In this document: positions 16,691-24,101 of the stretch, one piece after another
Position numbering within the stretch: position 1 is the stretch's first letter
Layout of the letters: every line of letters begins with the position of its first letter
Assembly (NCBI RefSeq): GCF_003994415.1
Contig: NZ_CP034689.1
Location: 3,100,001-3,164,000 of the forward strand
DNA from: Achromobacter spanius
Lineage (GTDB): Bacteria > Pseudomonadota > Gammaproteobacteria > Burkholderiales > Burkholderiaceae_B
Length of the DNA stretch: 64,000 nt
Direction of reading: 5' to 3'
Notes under the pieces: model-generated
Databases searched by the model: none
Told to the model about the DNA's origin: nothing
The model's input: only the letters and a program-made list of their open reading frames with translations
Program-made: the position numbers and the translations under genes

Positions 16691-18274
16691 TCAGGCTGGC
16701 GTCATCACCCCATCGACCATGCGCATGAGCGACAGCGGGTTGGCGCGCTTGACGCCGTCGGGCAGCAGCGCGTCGGGCAGGTCCTGGTAGCAGACCGGGC
16801 GCAGGAAGCGGCGGATCGCGGTGGCGCCCACCGACGTGGACGCCGGGTTCGACGTGGCCGGGAAGGGGCCGCCATGCACCATGGCGTGGCTGACTTCCAC
16901 GCCGGTCGGGTAGCCGTTGGCCAGGATGCGGCCGGCCTTGCGTTCCAGCACGGGCAGCAGCGCTTGGGCTTGCGCCACGTCGGCATCGTCCACGAACAGA
17001 GTGGCCGTCAACTGGCCTTCCAGGTGCTCGGCCACGGCCGTCATCTGGGCCACGTCGCGGCAGGCCACCACCAGCGAGGCGGGGCCGAACACTTCGGCTT
17101 CCAGCTCGTGCGACGCCAGGAAGCGGTCGGCTTGCGTGCCGAACACGACCGCGCCGGCGGCGTTGGCTTCCGGCTTGGACGCTTCGCCCCGGCCCAGCGT
17201 GGTGACGCTTGCGTGCTTGGCCAGTGCGTCGGCGCCGTCCTGGTAGGCAGCAAAGATACCGGGGGTAAGCATGGTGGCCGCGCCCTTGGCTTTGACGGCT
17301 TCGGCGGCGGCTTGACGGAAGCGGTCCAGCGCCGAGCCTTCCACGCCGATCACCAGGCCGGGGTTGGTGCAGAACTGGCCCACGCCCATGGCCAGTGAAT
17401 CCACAAACCCACGGGCGATGGCTTCGGCGCGCGCGTCCAGGGCGGCCGGCATCAGGAACACCGGGTTGATGCTGGACATTTCGGCGTAGACGGGAATCGG
17501 CACCGGGCGGGCATTGGCGGCGGCAACCAGCGCCAGGCCGCCACGGCGCGAGCCCGTGAAGCCGACGGCGGCAATGGCCGGGTGCGACACCAGGGCGGTG
17601 CCGATTTCGCTACCCGCGCCAAACAGCAACGAGAACGTGCCTTCGGGCAAGCCGTGCTTGGCGACGGCGGCCTGGATCACGCGGCCCACCATTTCAGAGG
17701 CGCCGGGGTGCGCGTTGTGCGCCTTGACGATGACGGGGCAACCGGCGGCCAGCGCCGATGCGGTGTCACCGCCCGCCACCGAGAAGGCCAGCGGGAAGTT
17801 GCTGGCGCCGAACACCGCCACGGGGCCCAACGGCACGTTGGCCAGGCGCAGGTCGGCGCGCGGCAGCGGCTGGCGTTCGGGTTGCGCGGGGTCGATGGTG
17901 GCGTCCAGGAAGTAGCCGTCGCGCACCACGCGGGCAAACAGGCGCAACTGGCCCACGGTGCGGCCACGTTCGCCTTGCAGGCGCGCCACGGGCAAGCCGG
18001 TTTCCAGGTGGGTGCGTTCAATCAGCGCATCACCCAGCGCCATGATGCCTTCGGCGATGCTTTCCAGAAACTGCGCACGGGTTTCCAGCGGCGCGGCTCG
18101 GTAGGGGTCAAAGGCCGCGCGGGCCAACTCGGCGGCGCGCGCGACGTCGTCCGCCGATCCCGCGGGGAAGGCGGGTTCCAGGCGTTCGCCGGTGGCGGGG
18201 TTGATGGCGTGTTGCGCCGCGCCCGAGCCCAGGACGGCGCTTTTGCCGATCAGCATTTGGCCGGTCAGGGTCAT
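16691..18274 (-). CDS. Alpha-ketoglutarate semialdehyde dehydrogenase, hexarate type
   Basis: 527 residues, typical of the long KGSADH class (EC 1.2.1.26) linked to glucarate/galactarate use. It oxidises 2,5-dioxopentanoate to alpha-ketoglutarate with NAD(P)+. Visible features are the cofactor loop VAFTGSRRGG (shown as AVGFTGSRRGGLAL), the glutamate in VYAEMSSINPVF, and catalytic Cys302 in GVGQFCTNPGLV. The ATG at 18274 has GGAGAA upstream; an in-frame extension to 18322 was rejected for lack of family sequence. The gene is divergent from garD, with one proposed GntR operator on each side of the 258-bp promoter region. It completes the pathway begun by GarD and KdgD. Confidence 0.92.
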   Translation of the reverse strand: MTLTGQMLIGKSAVLGSGAAQHAINPATGERLEPAFPAGSADDVARAAELARAAFDPYRAAPLETRAQFLESIAEGIMALGDALIERTHLETGLPVARLQGERGRTVGQLRLFARVVRDGYFLDATIDPAQPERQPLPRADLRLANVPLGPVAVFGASNFPLAFSVAGGDTASALAAGCPVIVKAHNAHPGASEMVGRVIQAAVAKHGLPEGTFSLLFGAGSEIGTALVSHPAIAAVGFTGSRRGGLALVAAANARPVPIPVYAEMSSINPVFLMPAALDARAEAIARGFVDSLAMGVGQFCTNPGLVIGVEGSALDRFRQAAAEAVKAKGAATMLTPGIFAAYQDGADALAKHASVTTLGRGEASKPEANAAGAVVFGTQADRFLASHELEAEVFGPASLVVACRDVAQMTAVAEHLEGQLTATLFVDDADVAQAQALLPVLERKAGRILANGYPTGVEVSHAMVHGGPFPATSNPASTSVGATAIRRFLRPVCYQDLPDALLPDGVKRANPLSLMRMVDGVMTPA

Positions 18275-18339
18275 GATGAATTCTCCAAAAAAGACAGCCC
18301 CTGGTCGGGGGCGTAGGTGCACGGTAGATGCCGCGTTGA

Positions 18340-18357
18340 ATGTAAGTCATCGTACAA
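18340..18357. promoter_or_regulatory. Candidate GntR operator upstream of the semialdehyde dehydrogenase
   Basis: ATGTAAGTCATCGTACAA. It shares GTCATCGTACAA exactly with the kdgD site at 5025-5042 and sits 65 bp upstream of the dehydrogenase start. Confidence 0.6.
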
Positions 18358-18459
18358 CACGAAACACCCCAGTTTCAAGATGATTGCTCTATGTATGTAC
18401 TTGTAGACAAGGGGAAACCCGAAATTTATTCATCAGCTATTTCGCGGATATTCTCATGG

Positions 18460-18477
18460 TTGTACGATAACGAACCC
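18460..18477. promoter_or_regulatory. Candidate GntR operator upstream of garD
   Basis: TTGTACGATAACGAACCC. The left half TTGTACGA is identical to the perfect palindrome at 5184; the right half is degenerate. It lies 55 bp upstream of the garD start. Confidence 0.5.
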
Positions 18478-18532
18478 GATGCGCGGATTCGTGTGCATCG
18501 CTGCGTATCTCCCTCAGGCAAAAGGATTTTTC

Positions 18533-20107
18533 ATGCAGGTTGCGGCAGACCAAACACCGGTGCTTATCAAGATTCACCCGCAAGACAATGTGGCGATCGT
18601 GGCCAACGAAGGGGGGCTGCCTGCCGGCACGGTGTTGCCCGATGGCTTGCAACTGGTGGACGCCGTGCCGCAAGGGCACAAGGTGGCCTTGCAAGACCTG
18701 GCCGAAGGCGAACCCGTGGTGCGCTACAACGTGGTGGTGGGTTTTGCCGCCAAGGATCTGCCGCGCGGCAGCTGGATCAACGAGCGTGTCACCACCATGC
18801 CCACCGCGCGCACCTTGCAAGACCTGCCCGTGGGCACGCGCATCACGCCGCTGCCGCCACTGGAAGGCTACACGTTCGAGGGCTACCGCAACGCCGACGG
18901 CACCGTGGGCACGCGCAATATCCTGGCCATCAGCACCACGGTGCAATGCGTGCAGGGCGTGGTCGAACACGCCGTGGCGCGCATCCGCCAGGAACTGTTG
19001 CCGCGCTATCCCAATGTGGACGACGTGGTCGGCATCGAACACACCTACGGCTGCGGCGTGGCCATTGATGCCCCCGGCGCGGCGATTCCCATCCGCACCT
19101 TGCACAACATCGCCCGCAACCCGAACTTCGGCGGCACGTCCATGGTGGTCAGCCTGGGCTGCGAAAAGCTGCAACCCGAACGGCTGCTGGCGCCGGGCGC
19201 CATTCCGATCCGCGCGGGCGAGGGCATGGGCGCCGACGGTGAAGGCGTGGACACCATCGTGCTGCAAGACGAAGAGAACGTGGGCTTTCAGTCGATGATC
19301 GACCTGATCATGCGCACCGCCGAACGCCATCTGCAAAAGCTGAATGCGCGCCGCCGTGAAACCTGCCCGGTGTCGGACCTGACGGTAGGCGTGCAATGCG
19401 GCGGCAGCGACGCCTTTTCGGGCTTGACGGCCAACCCCGCCGTGGGCTTCGCCACCGACCTGCTGGTGCGCGCGGGCGGCACGGTGATGTTCTCCGAGAC
19501 CACCGAAGTGCGCGACGGCATCGACCAGTTGACCGCGCGCGCCGCCACGCCCGAAGTGGCCGACGCGCTGATCCGCGAGATGGCCTGGTACGACGATTAC
19601 CTGCAACGCGGCATGGCCGACCGCAGCGCCAACACCAGCCCGGGCAACAAGAAGGGTGGCTTGTCGAACATCGTGGAAAAGGCAATGGGGTCGATCGTGA
19701 AGTCGGGCTCGTCGCCCATTCACGGGGTGTTGTCGCCCGGCAACCGCCTCACGCAAAAAGGTTTGATCTTTGCCGCCACGCCCGCCAGCGATTTCATCTG
19801 CGGCACGCTGCAACTGGCGGCCGGCATGAACCTGCACATCTTCACCACCGGGCGCGGCACGCCCTACGGTCTGGCGCAGGTGCCGGTCATCAAGGTGGCC
19901 ACGCGCGACAGCCTGGCGCGCCGCTGGCATGACCTGATGGACGTGAACGCCGGCCGTATCGCCACGGGCCAGGCGTCTATCGAAGACGTGGGCTGGGAGC
20001 TGTTTCGCCTGATGCTGGACGTGGCCAGCGGCCGCCAGCAGACCTGTGCGGAAAAGCTCAAGCTGCACAACGCCCTGGCGCTGTTCAACCCCGGCCCGGT
20101 GACTTAA
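18533..20107 (+). CDS. garD: Galactarate dehydratase
   Basis: 524 residues, very close to the E. coli GarD pattern along its length: IKIHPQDNVAIV, PRGSWINERV, LEGYTFEGYRNADGTVGTRNILAI, GIEHTYGCGVAI, GLGCEKLQPERLL-like motif (SLGCEKLQPERLL), GVQCGGSDAFSGLTANPAVG, RSANTSPGNKKGGLSNIVEKAMGSI and the ending LFNPGPVT. It dehydrates meso-galactarate to 5-keto-4-deoxyglucarate (EC 4.2.1.42). I chose the ATG at 18533, with AAAGGA upstream, rather than 18479, because family members open close to the IKIHPQDN block. The lactonase and second Bug receptor follow on the same strand. Confidence 0.95.
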   Translation: MQVAADQTPVLIKIHPQDNVAIVANEGGLPAGTVLPDGLQLVDAVPQGHKVALQDLAEGEPVVRYNVVVGFAAKDLPRGSWINERVTTMPTARTLQDLPVGTRITPLPPLEGYTFEGYRNADGTVGTRNILAISTTVQCVQGVVEHAVARIRQELLPRYPNVDDVVGIEHTYGCGVAIDAPGAAIPIRTLHNIARNPNFGGTSMVVSLGCEKLQPERLLAPGAIPIRAGEGMGADGEGVDTIVLQDEENVGFQSMIDLIMRTAERHLQKLNARRRETCPVSDLTVGVQCGGSDAFSGLTANPAVGFATDLLVRAGGTVMFSETTEVRDGIDQLTARAATPEVADALIREMAWYDDYLQRGMADRSANTSPGNKKGGLSNIVEKAMGSIVKSGSSPIHGVLSPGNRLTQKGLIFAATPASDFICGTLQLAAGMNLHIFTTGRGTPYGLAQVPVIKVATRDSLARRWHDLMDVNAGRIATGQASIEDVGWELFRLMLDVASGRQQTCAEKLKLHNALALFNPGPVT

Positions 20108-20192
20108 GGGCCAAAGGGCCAAAGGCCCGCCGCCTGCCGCCCACCCGCTCGACCGCATTGCCATCGCACTGCACCGACAAAAGGAGACACCG

Positions 20193-21242
20193 ATGGAGCA
20201 TGCCCCCTTGGCCCAACCCGGCCGCCGCCGACTGCTGGGCGCCGCATTGGCGTTGGGACCCGCCACGCTGGCGCAGGCGCAGTCGTTCAGCTTTACGCCG
20301 CAGCAACGCTACCCGGATTCGTCCGTGCAGATCCTGGATCCGGCATTTTCCAAATACCGCATCTACAGCAGCACCGTCGAGCAACTGGCCACGGGTTTCC
20401 GTTGGTTGGAAGGGCCGGTGTGGGTGGGGGACGGCCGCTATCTGCTGATGTCCGACATTCCCAACGACCGCATCCTGCGCTGGGACGACACCACCGGCGA
20501 AATCAGCGAATTCCGCAAGCCCGCCAACTTCAGCAACGGCCTGGCCCGCGACCGCCAGGGCCGGCTGCTGACCTGCGAGCACCTGACGCGGCGCGTCACG
20601 CGCACGGAGTACGACGGCTCCATCACGGTGCTGGCCGACCGCTACGACGGCAAGCGCTTCAATTCGCCCAACGACATCATCTGCCAGCGCAACGGCGCCA
20701 TCTGGTTCACCGATCCGCCGTTTGGCATCGGCGGCCATTGGGAAGGCGACAAGGCCAAGTCGGAACTGCCGCATGGGGTTTACCGCATCGACCCATCGGA
20801 CGGCCGCGTGACGCAGGCGCTGGGCGATCTGGCCGCGCCCAACGGCCTGTGCTTTTCGCCGGACGAGAAGATTCTTTATGTGGTGGAGTCGCGCCACCAA
20901 CCCAACCGCGTGGTGTGGGCCTACGACGTGGGCGCGGACGGTGCGCTATCGGGCAAGCGCCTGCATATCGACGCGCAGGGGCCCGGCGCCATCGACGGCA
21001 TCAAGTGCGATGAAGACGGCAACCTGTGGTGCGGCTGGGGCAGCAATGGCGCGGCCGGCGCCAAGCCCGAAGAGCTGGACGGCGTGATGGTGTTCAACCC
21101 GGCGGGCAAGTCCATCGGCCACATCCGCCTGCCCGAACGCTGCGCCAACCTGTGCTTTGGCGGCGCCAAGCGCAATCGCCTGTTCATGGCCAGCAGCCAT
21201 TCGCTGTACGCCCTGTACGTGGAAACGCGGGGCGCTGTGTGA
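20193..21242 (+). CDS. SMP-30/gluconolactonase-family lactonase, exported
   Basis: 349 residues with an AAGGAGA ribosome site. The N terminus has a twin-arginine-like signal (GRRRLLGAALALGPATLAQA), so the protein is likely periplasmic. The six-bladed propeller shows FRWLEGPVWVGDGRYLLMSDIPNDRI (with the metal-ligand Glu of the family), FSNGLARDRQGRLLTCEH, FNSPNDIICQRNGAIWFTDPPFG and APNGLCFSPDEKILYV. Family members hydrolyse sugar-acid lactones. Lying after garD, it may open galactaro- or glucarolactones before uptake or use. The specific lactone is inferred. Confidence 0.9.
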   Translation: MEHAPLAQPGRRRLLGAALALGPATLAQAQSFSFTPQQRYPDSSVQILDPAFSKYRIYSSTVEQLATGFRWLEGPVWVGDGRYLLMSDIPNDRILRWDDTTGEISEFRKPANFSNGLARDRQGRLLTCEHLTRRVTRTEYDGSITVLADRYDGKRFNSPNDIICQRNGAIWFTDPPFGIGGHWEGDKAKSELPHGVYRIDPSDGRVTQALGDLAAPNGLCFSPDEKILYVVESRHQPNRVVWAYDVGADGALSGKRLHIDAQGPGAIDGIKCDEDGNLWCGWGSNGAAGAKPEELDGVMVFNPAGKSIGHIRLPERCANLCFGGAKRNRLFMASSHSLYALYVETRGAV

Positions 21243-21254
21243 CGTTAGCAAGCA

Positions 21255-21284
21255 GCGCGGCGTTGCAGGACGCCGCGCCGGTTT
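21255..21284 (+). terminator. Hairpin between the lactonase and Bug genes
   Basis: Perfect 8-bp stem GCGCGGCG/CGCCGCGC (21255-21262 and 21271-21278) with an 8-base loop, followed by CGGTTTTA. It has the form of a weak intrinsic terminator or attenuator 13 bases after the lactonase stop. Confidence 0.6.
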
Positions 21285-21319
21285 TATCCCAGAACAACAT
21301 CAACCCGTGTGGAGACAGC

Positions 21320-22324
21320 ATGAACGTAAGCAAGAGACATTTCCTGGGCGGCGCCGCGGCGCTATGCCTGTCGCCCCTGGTGCCCGCCTGGGCGCAGCAA
21401 GCAGGCGCTGGCGCAAGCGGCGCAGCGGCGAATTGGCCGACGCGGCCGGTGCGCATCATCGTGCCGTATCCGCCCGGGGGCTCTTCGGACATCATCGCGC
21501 GCATCCTGGCGCCGCGTCTGTCCGATGCGCTGAAGCAGACCGTGGTGGTCGAGAACAAACCCGGCGCCAATGGCAACCTGGGCGCGGGGCTGGTCGTGCA
21601 GCAGGCGGCCGAGGGCCATACCGTGCTGCTGTGCGACGTGGGCGCCCTGGCCATCAGCCCGTCCGTCTACACCAAGCTGTCGTTCGATCCGTCCAAGGAC
21701 TTGCGCGCCGTCGGCATGCTGGCCTATTCGCCGCACGTGTTGGCCGTGCACCCCGACGTGCCGGCCAAGACCTTGCAGGACCTGGTGGCGCTGTCGAAAA
21801 AAGAACGCTTGAATTTTGCCGTGACGGCCATCGGCAGCGCGCCGCACCTGGCGGCGGTGGCCGTGCAGCAGGCCACGGGCGCGCAATGGGAATACGTGCC
21901 GTACAAGGGCGGCTCGCAAGCGGTGACGGACACGATCGGCGGGCAGACCCAGATCATCATGAACGGGCTGCTGGCGACCTTGCCGCACATCAAGTCCGGC
22001 AAGCTGCGCGCGGTGGCGATTTCGAAGGGCGAGCGCATGAAGCTCGTGCCCGACATTCCGACCATTTCCGAACAAGGCGTGAAGGGCTTTGAGTCCGGTA
22101 CGTGGCAGGGCGTGATGGCGCCGGCGACCATGACCGACCCCGTGGCCGAACGCCTGGCCATGCTGATGGCGCAGATCGTGACCCAGCCGGACGTCACCGC
22201 GCAATTGAACGAGCAGGGCGCCGAAATCGTGACGCGCAGCCCGGCCGAACTGGCGCAGTTCTTCGCGAGCGAACGCGCGCGCTGGGCCAAGGTGGTGGAA
22301 AGCACGAACATCAAGCTGGATTGA
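21320..22324 (+). CDS. Bug/TctC-family periplasmic receptor
   Basis: 334 residues. GGAGA lies just upstream of the ATG. The signal sequence MNVSKRHFLGGAAALCLSPLVPAWA has a Tat-like KRxFLGG core. Bug hallmarks are VRIIVPYPPGGSSDIIARI, VVVENKPGANGNLGAGLV, AIGSAPHLAAVAVQQ, YVPYKGGSQAVTDTIGGQTQ and IPTISEQGVKGFESGTWQGVMAP. There are no TctA/TctB genes nearby. Position in the galactarate cluster suggests it captures an aldaric acid or its lactone. It differs clearly from the receptor at 5245-6228, so the pair may have different ligands. Confidence 0.9.
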   Translation: MNVSKRHFLGGAAALCLSPLVPAWAQQAGAGASGAAANWPTRPVRIIVPYPPGGSSDIIARILAPRLSDALKQTVVVENKPGANGNLGAGLVVQQAAEGHTVLLCDVGALAISPSVYTKLSFDPSKDLRAVGMLAYSPHVLAVHPDVPAKTLQDLVALSKKERLNFAVTAIGSAPHLAAVAVQQATGAQWEYVPYKGGSQAVTDTIGGQTQIIMNGLLATLPHIKSGKLRAVAISKGERMKLVPDIPTISEQGVKGFESGTWQGVMAPATMTDPVAERLAMLMAQIVTQPDVTAQLNEQGAEIVTRSPAELAQFFASERARWAKVVESTNIKLD

Positions 22325-22406
22325 ACCGGGGCCAGGACGCGCGTGTTGCGAGGGGCGGACGAATGGGCGCACACTCGTGCCTGGTTCGTCTTGCCTTGGA
22401 GCCGCG

Positions 22407-22766
22407 ATGAAAGCCCTGACCCTGGCCGCATCCTTCGGGCTGTTTGCTTGCGGCACGCTGGCCGCTGGCCCCGCGCTGGCGCGGGACGGCGTTCCCACCG
22501 TGCCACAGCCGCCCGCGTCCGCGCGCACCTTGCCAGACACCTGCCTGGGGACTTCATGTTCCAGGAAGGTGGATCCCGGCCGTACTGGCCAGCCTTGTCT
22601 GGGCACGTCCTGCGGGGGCGCGCGCTACCCGGAGCCGGCATCGGGCGCGAATGCAAACCGCGCGCCGCCGCCATGGAGCGGCCCGGCGCAACCGAAGCTG
22701 CCGCCGATGCCACAGCGTGGGCAACCCTTGGGACCCTTGACGCCGGGGCCCGCGCTGCCCCGCTAG
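22407..22766 (+). CDS. Small secreted proline-rich protein of unknown function
   Basis: 119 residues. A signal peptide (MKALTLAASFGLFACGTLAAGPALA) is followed by a short mature region with a duplicated CLGTSC motif (TCLGTSCSRK and PCLGTSCGGA) and a Pro/Gly-rich tail. The four cysteines could form disulphides or bind metal. I do not recognise a family. The signal peptide and the repeated motif argue that it is real, but it lacks a strong ribosome site. Its neighbours are the Bug receptor gene and a divergent-in-function AraC regulator. Confidence 0.55.
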   Translation: MKALTLAASFGLFACGTLAAGPALARDGVPTVPQPPASARTLPDTCLGTSCSRKVDPGRTGQPCLGTSCGGARYPEPASGANANRAPPPWSGPAQPKLPPMPQRGQPLGPLTPGPALPR

Positions 22767-22779
22767 GGACGGTGGAACG

Positions 22780-22831
22780 CGACATTGAAACGCGGCATTG
22801 AAACGCGACATTGAAACGCGGCTTTGAAACG
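22780..22831. repeat. Four tandem copies of a 13-bp repeat
   Basis: Units CGACATTGAAACG, CGGCATTGAAACG, CGACATTGAAACG and CGGCTTTGAAACG run head to tail without gaps between the small secreted protein and the AraC gene. Alternate units differ at one position (A/G). They could be regulator-binding iterons or a replication-slippage product. Confidence 0.85.
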
Positions 22832-22965
22832 TGCATGACATGCCGCGCGGTTGCAATGCAGGCAACGGCATTGAAAAAAACCGTGACGACGCTTGTTGCA
22901 AGGCAACATCGTTTGCTATCTTCCGGCCGTACCGCTTCTATCGTGACTTTGGGGAACCCACCACC

Positions 22966-23931
22966 ATGCCTGCCCGCCCACGCCTAGCGCCAGCGCTCGC
23001 CCCGGAGTCCGAGACAGCGGTATTGTCTGCCCCAGCGCCCAAGCCCACCGCCGCGACCGACGCGCTTGGGTGTGCCGCCAGCAAGCTCATCTTGAACCAG
23101 CATTTTGAAGGCGGCGGGCTGACGTTCTATCGCAAAAGCACCGACAACAAACATTTCGGCCACGTTGCCACGCCCGCGTCCGACCGGGGCTATCTGGTGG
23201 GCGTGGCCATGCAGGGCGGACACCGCCGCCGCATCCTGCAAGGCAACCATGCATCGACCCATGATTTCGACATCGGGTCGGTCTATATCCGCGATTTCAC
23301 TGACGATTACCGTGCCGACCTGCATGGCGGTTTCGATTTTGTGCTGATCGAGCTGTCGCGCGCTTTCATCGAGCGCATCAATGACGAAAACGGCGGCCCG
23401 CGCGTCAGCAGCCTGTTGCCGCGCGCAGGGCAGGGTGACCCCGTGCTGGCGCATATGTCTCATGTGTTGACCAGCGTCTTGGCGCAGCCGGAGCAACAGG
23501 GCGGCCTGTTCGTCGAACACCTGAGCCTGGCGCTGGGCGCGCACTTGCTGTCGCGCTATGGCGCGGGCGCCACCAGCGGCTTCACGGAATCCGGCGGCGG
23601 CCGCGTGCTGTCGCGCAAGCTGGAAGCGCGGGCCAAGGACATGCTGCTGTCGTCCCTGCGCGCGGACACGTCCATTGCCGACATTGCCGAGGCCTGCAAT
23701 TTGTCGCGCAGCTATTTCATCAAGGCGTTCCGGCAGACGGTGGGCACCACGCCGCACCGTTGGCTGCTGGAGCAGCGCGTGCAAAAAGCGCAGGACCTGC
23801 TGCGCATGCCGGGCCGTTCCATCACCGACATCGCGCTGCTGTGCGGCTTTGCCGACCAGGCGCATCTGACGCGGGTGTTCACCAGCGTGGTGGGCCTGTC
23901 GCCCGGGGCCTGGCGCAAGGTCAACGCCTAG
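22966..23931 (+). CDS. AraC-family transcriptional regulator
   Basis: 321 residues. The C-terminal AraC/XylS DNA-binding domain spans about 215-320, with the first helix-turn-helix DTSIADIAEACNLSRSYFIKAFRQTVGTTPHRWLLEQRVQKA and the second RSITDIALLCGFADQAHLTRVFTSVVGLSPGAWRK. The N-terminal part (about 30-200) resembles the cupin-like sensing half of such regulators but has no clear ligand signature. The ATG at 22966 follows GGGGAA; an open frame extends back to 22831 through the 13-bp repeats and was rejected. The target genes are not evident; the flavoprotein downstream is the nearest candidate. Confidence 0.88.
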   Translation: MPARPRLAPALAPESETAVLSAPAPKPTAATDALGCAASKLILNQHFEGGGLTFYRKSTDNKHFGHVATPASDRGYLVGVAMQGGHRRRILQGNHASTHDFDIGSVYIRDFTDDYRADLHGGFDFVLIELSRAFIERINDENGGPRVSSLLPRAGQGDPVLAHMSHVLTSVLAQPEQQGGLFVEHLSLALGAHLLSRYGAGATSGFTESGGGRVLSRKLEARAKDMLLSSLRADTSIADIAEACNLSRSYFIKAFRQTVGTTPHRWLLEQRVQKAQDLLRMPGRSITDIALLCGFADQAHLTRVFTSVVGLSPGAWRKVNA

Positions 23932-23951
23932 AGCGCATCGGGCGGTATCAG

Positions 23952-23973
23952 CCCGGGTCCAAGCCGGGGTTTT
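23952..23973 (+). terminator. Weak hairpin with T-run after the AraC gene
   Basis: Short stem CCCGG/CCGGG (loop of 7) followed by GTTTT, 20 bases after the stop codon. The stem is only 5 bp, so termination may be incomplete. Confidence 0.35.
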
Positions 23974-24101
23974 AGCCGCGGTGTACGATCACTGCTCTTT
24001 CAGACAAAGCAGCACCCAAGTACGCAAGACCGTCCGGCAGCCCGAAGCTAGCCTAGCGCTGTACCTTGCCGCTTTCTTCGGATGCCCCGGAATTGAATCC
24101 C

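Noticed and set aside
18479..18532. Longer garD start at 18479
   Set aside because: The added 18 residues do not match the family, and a ribosome site fits the ATG at 18533; the operator would also abut the longer start.
18437..20266. 609-codon open frame antisense to garD
   Set aside because: Mirror frame of a gene recognisable end to end as galactarate dehydratase.
22780..22831. CRISPR-like array
   Set aside because: Units are 13 bp and directly adjacent, with no spacers and no cas genes.
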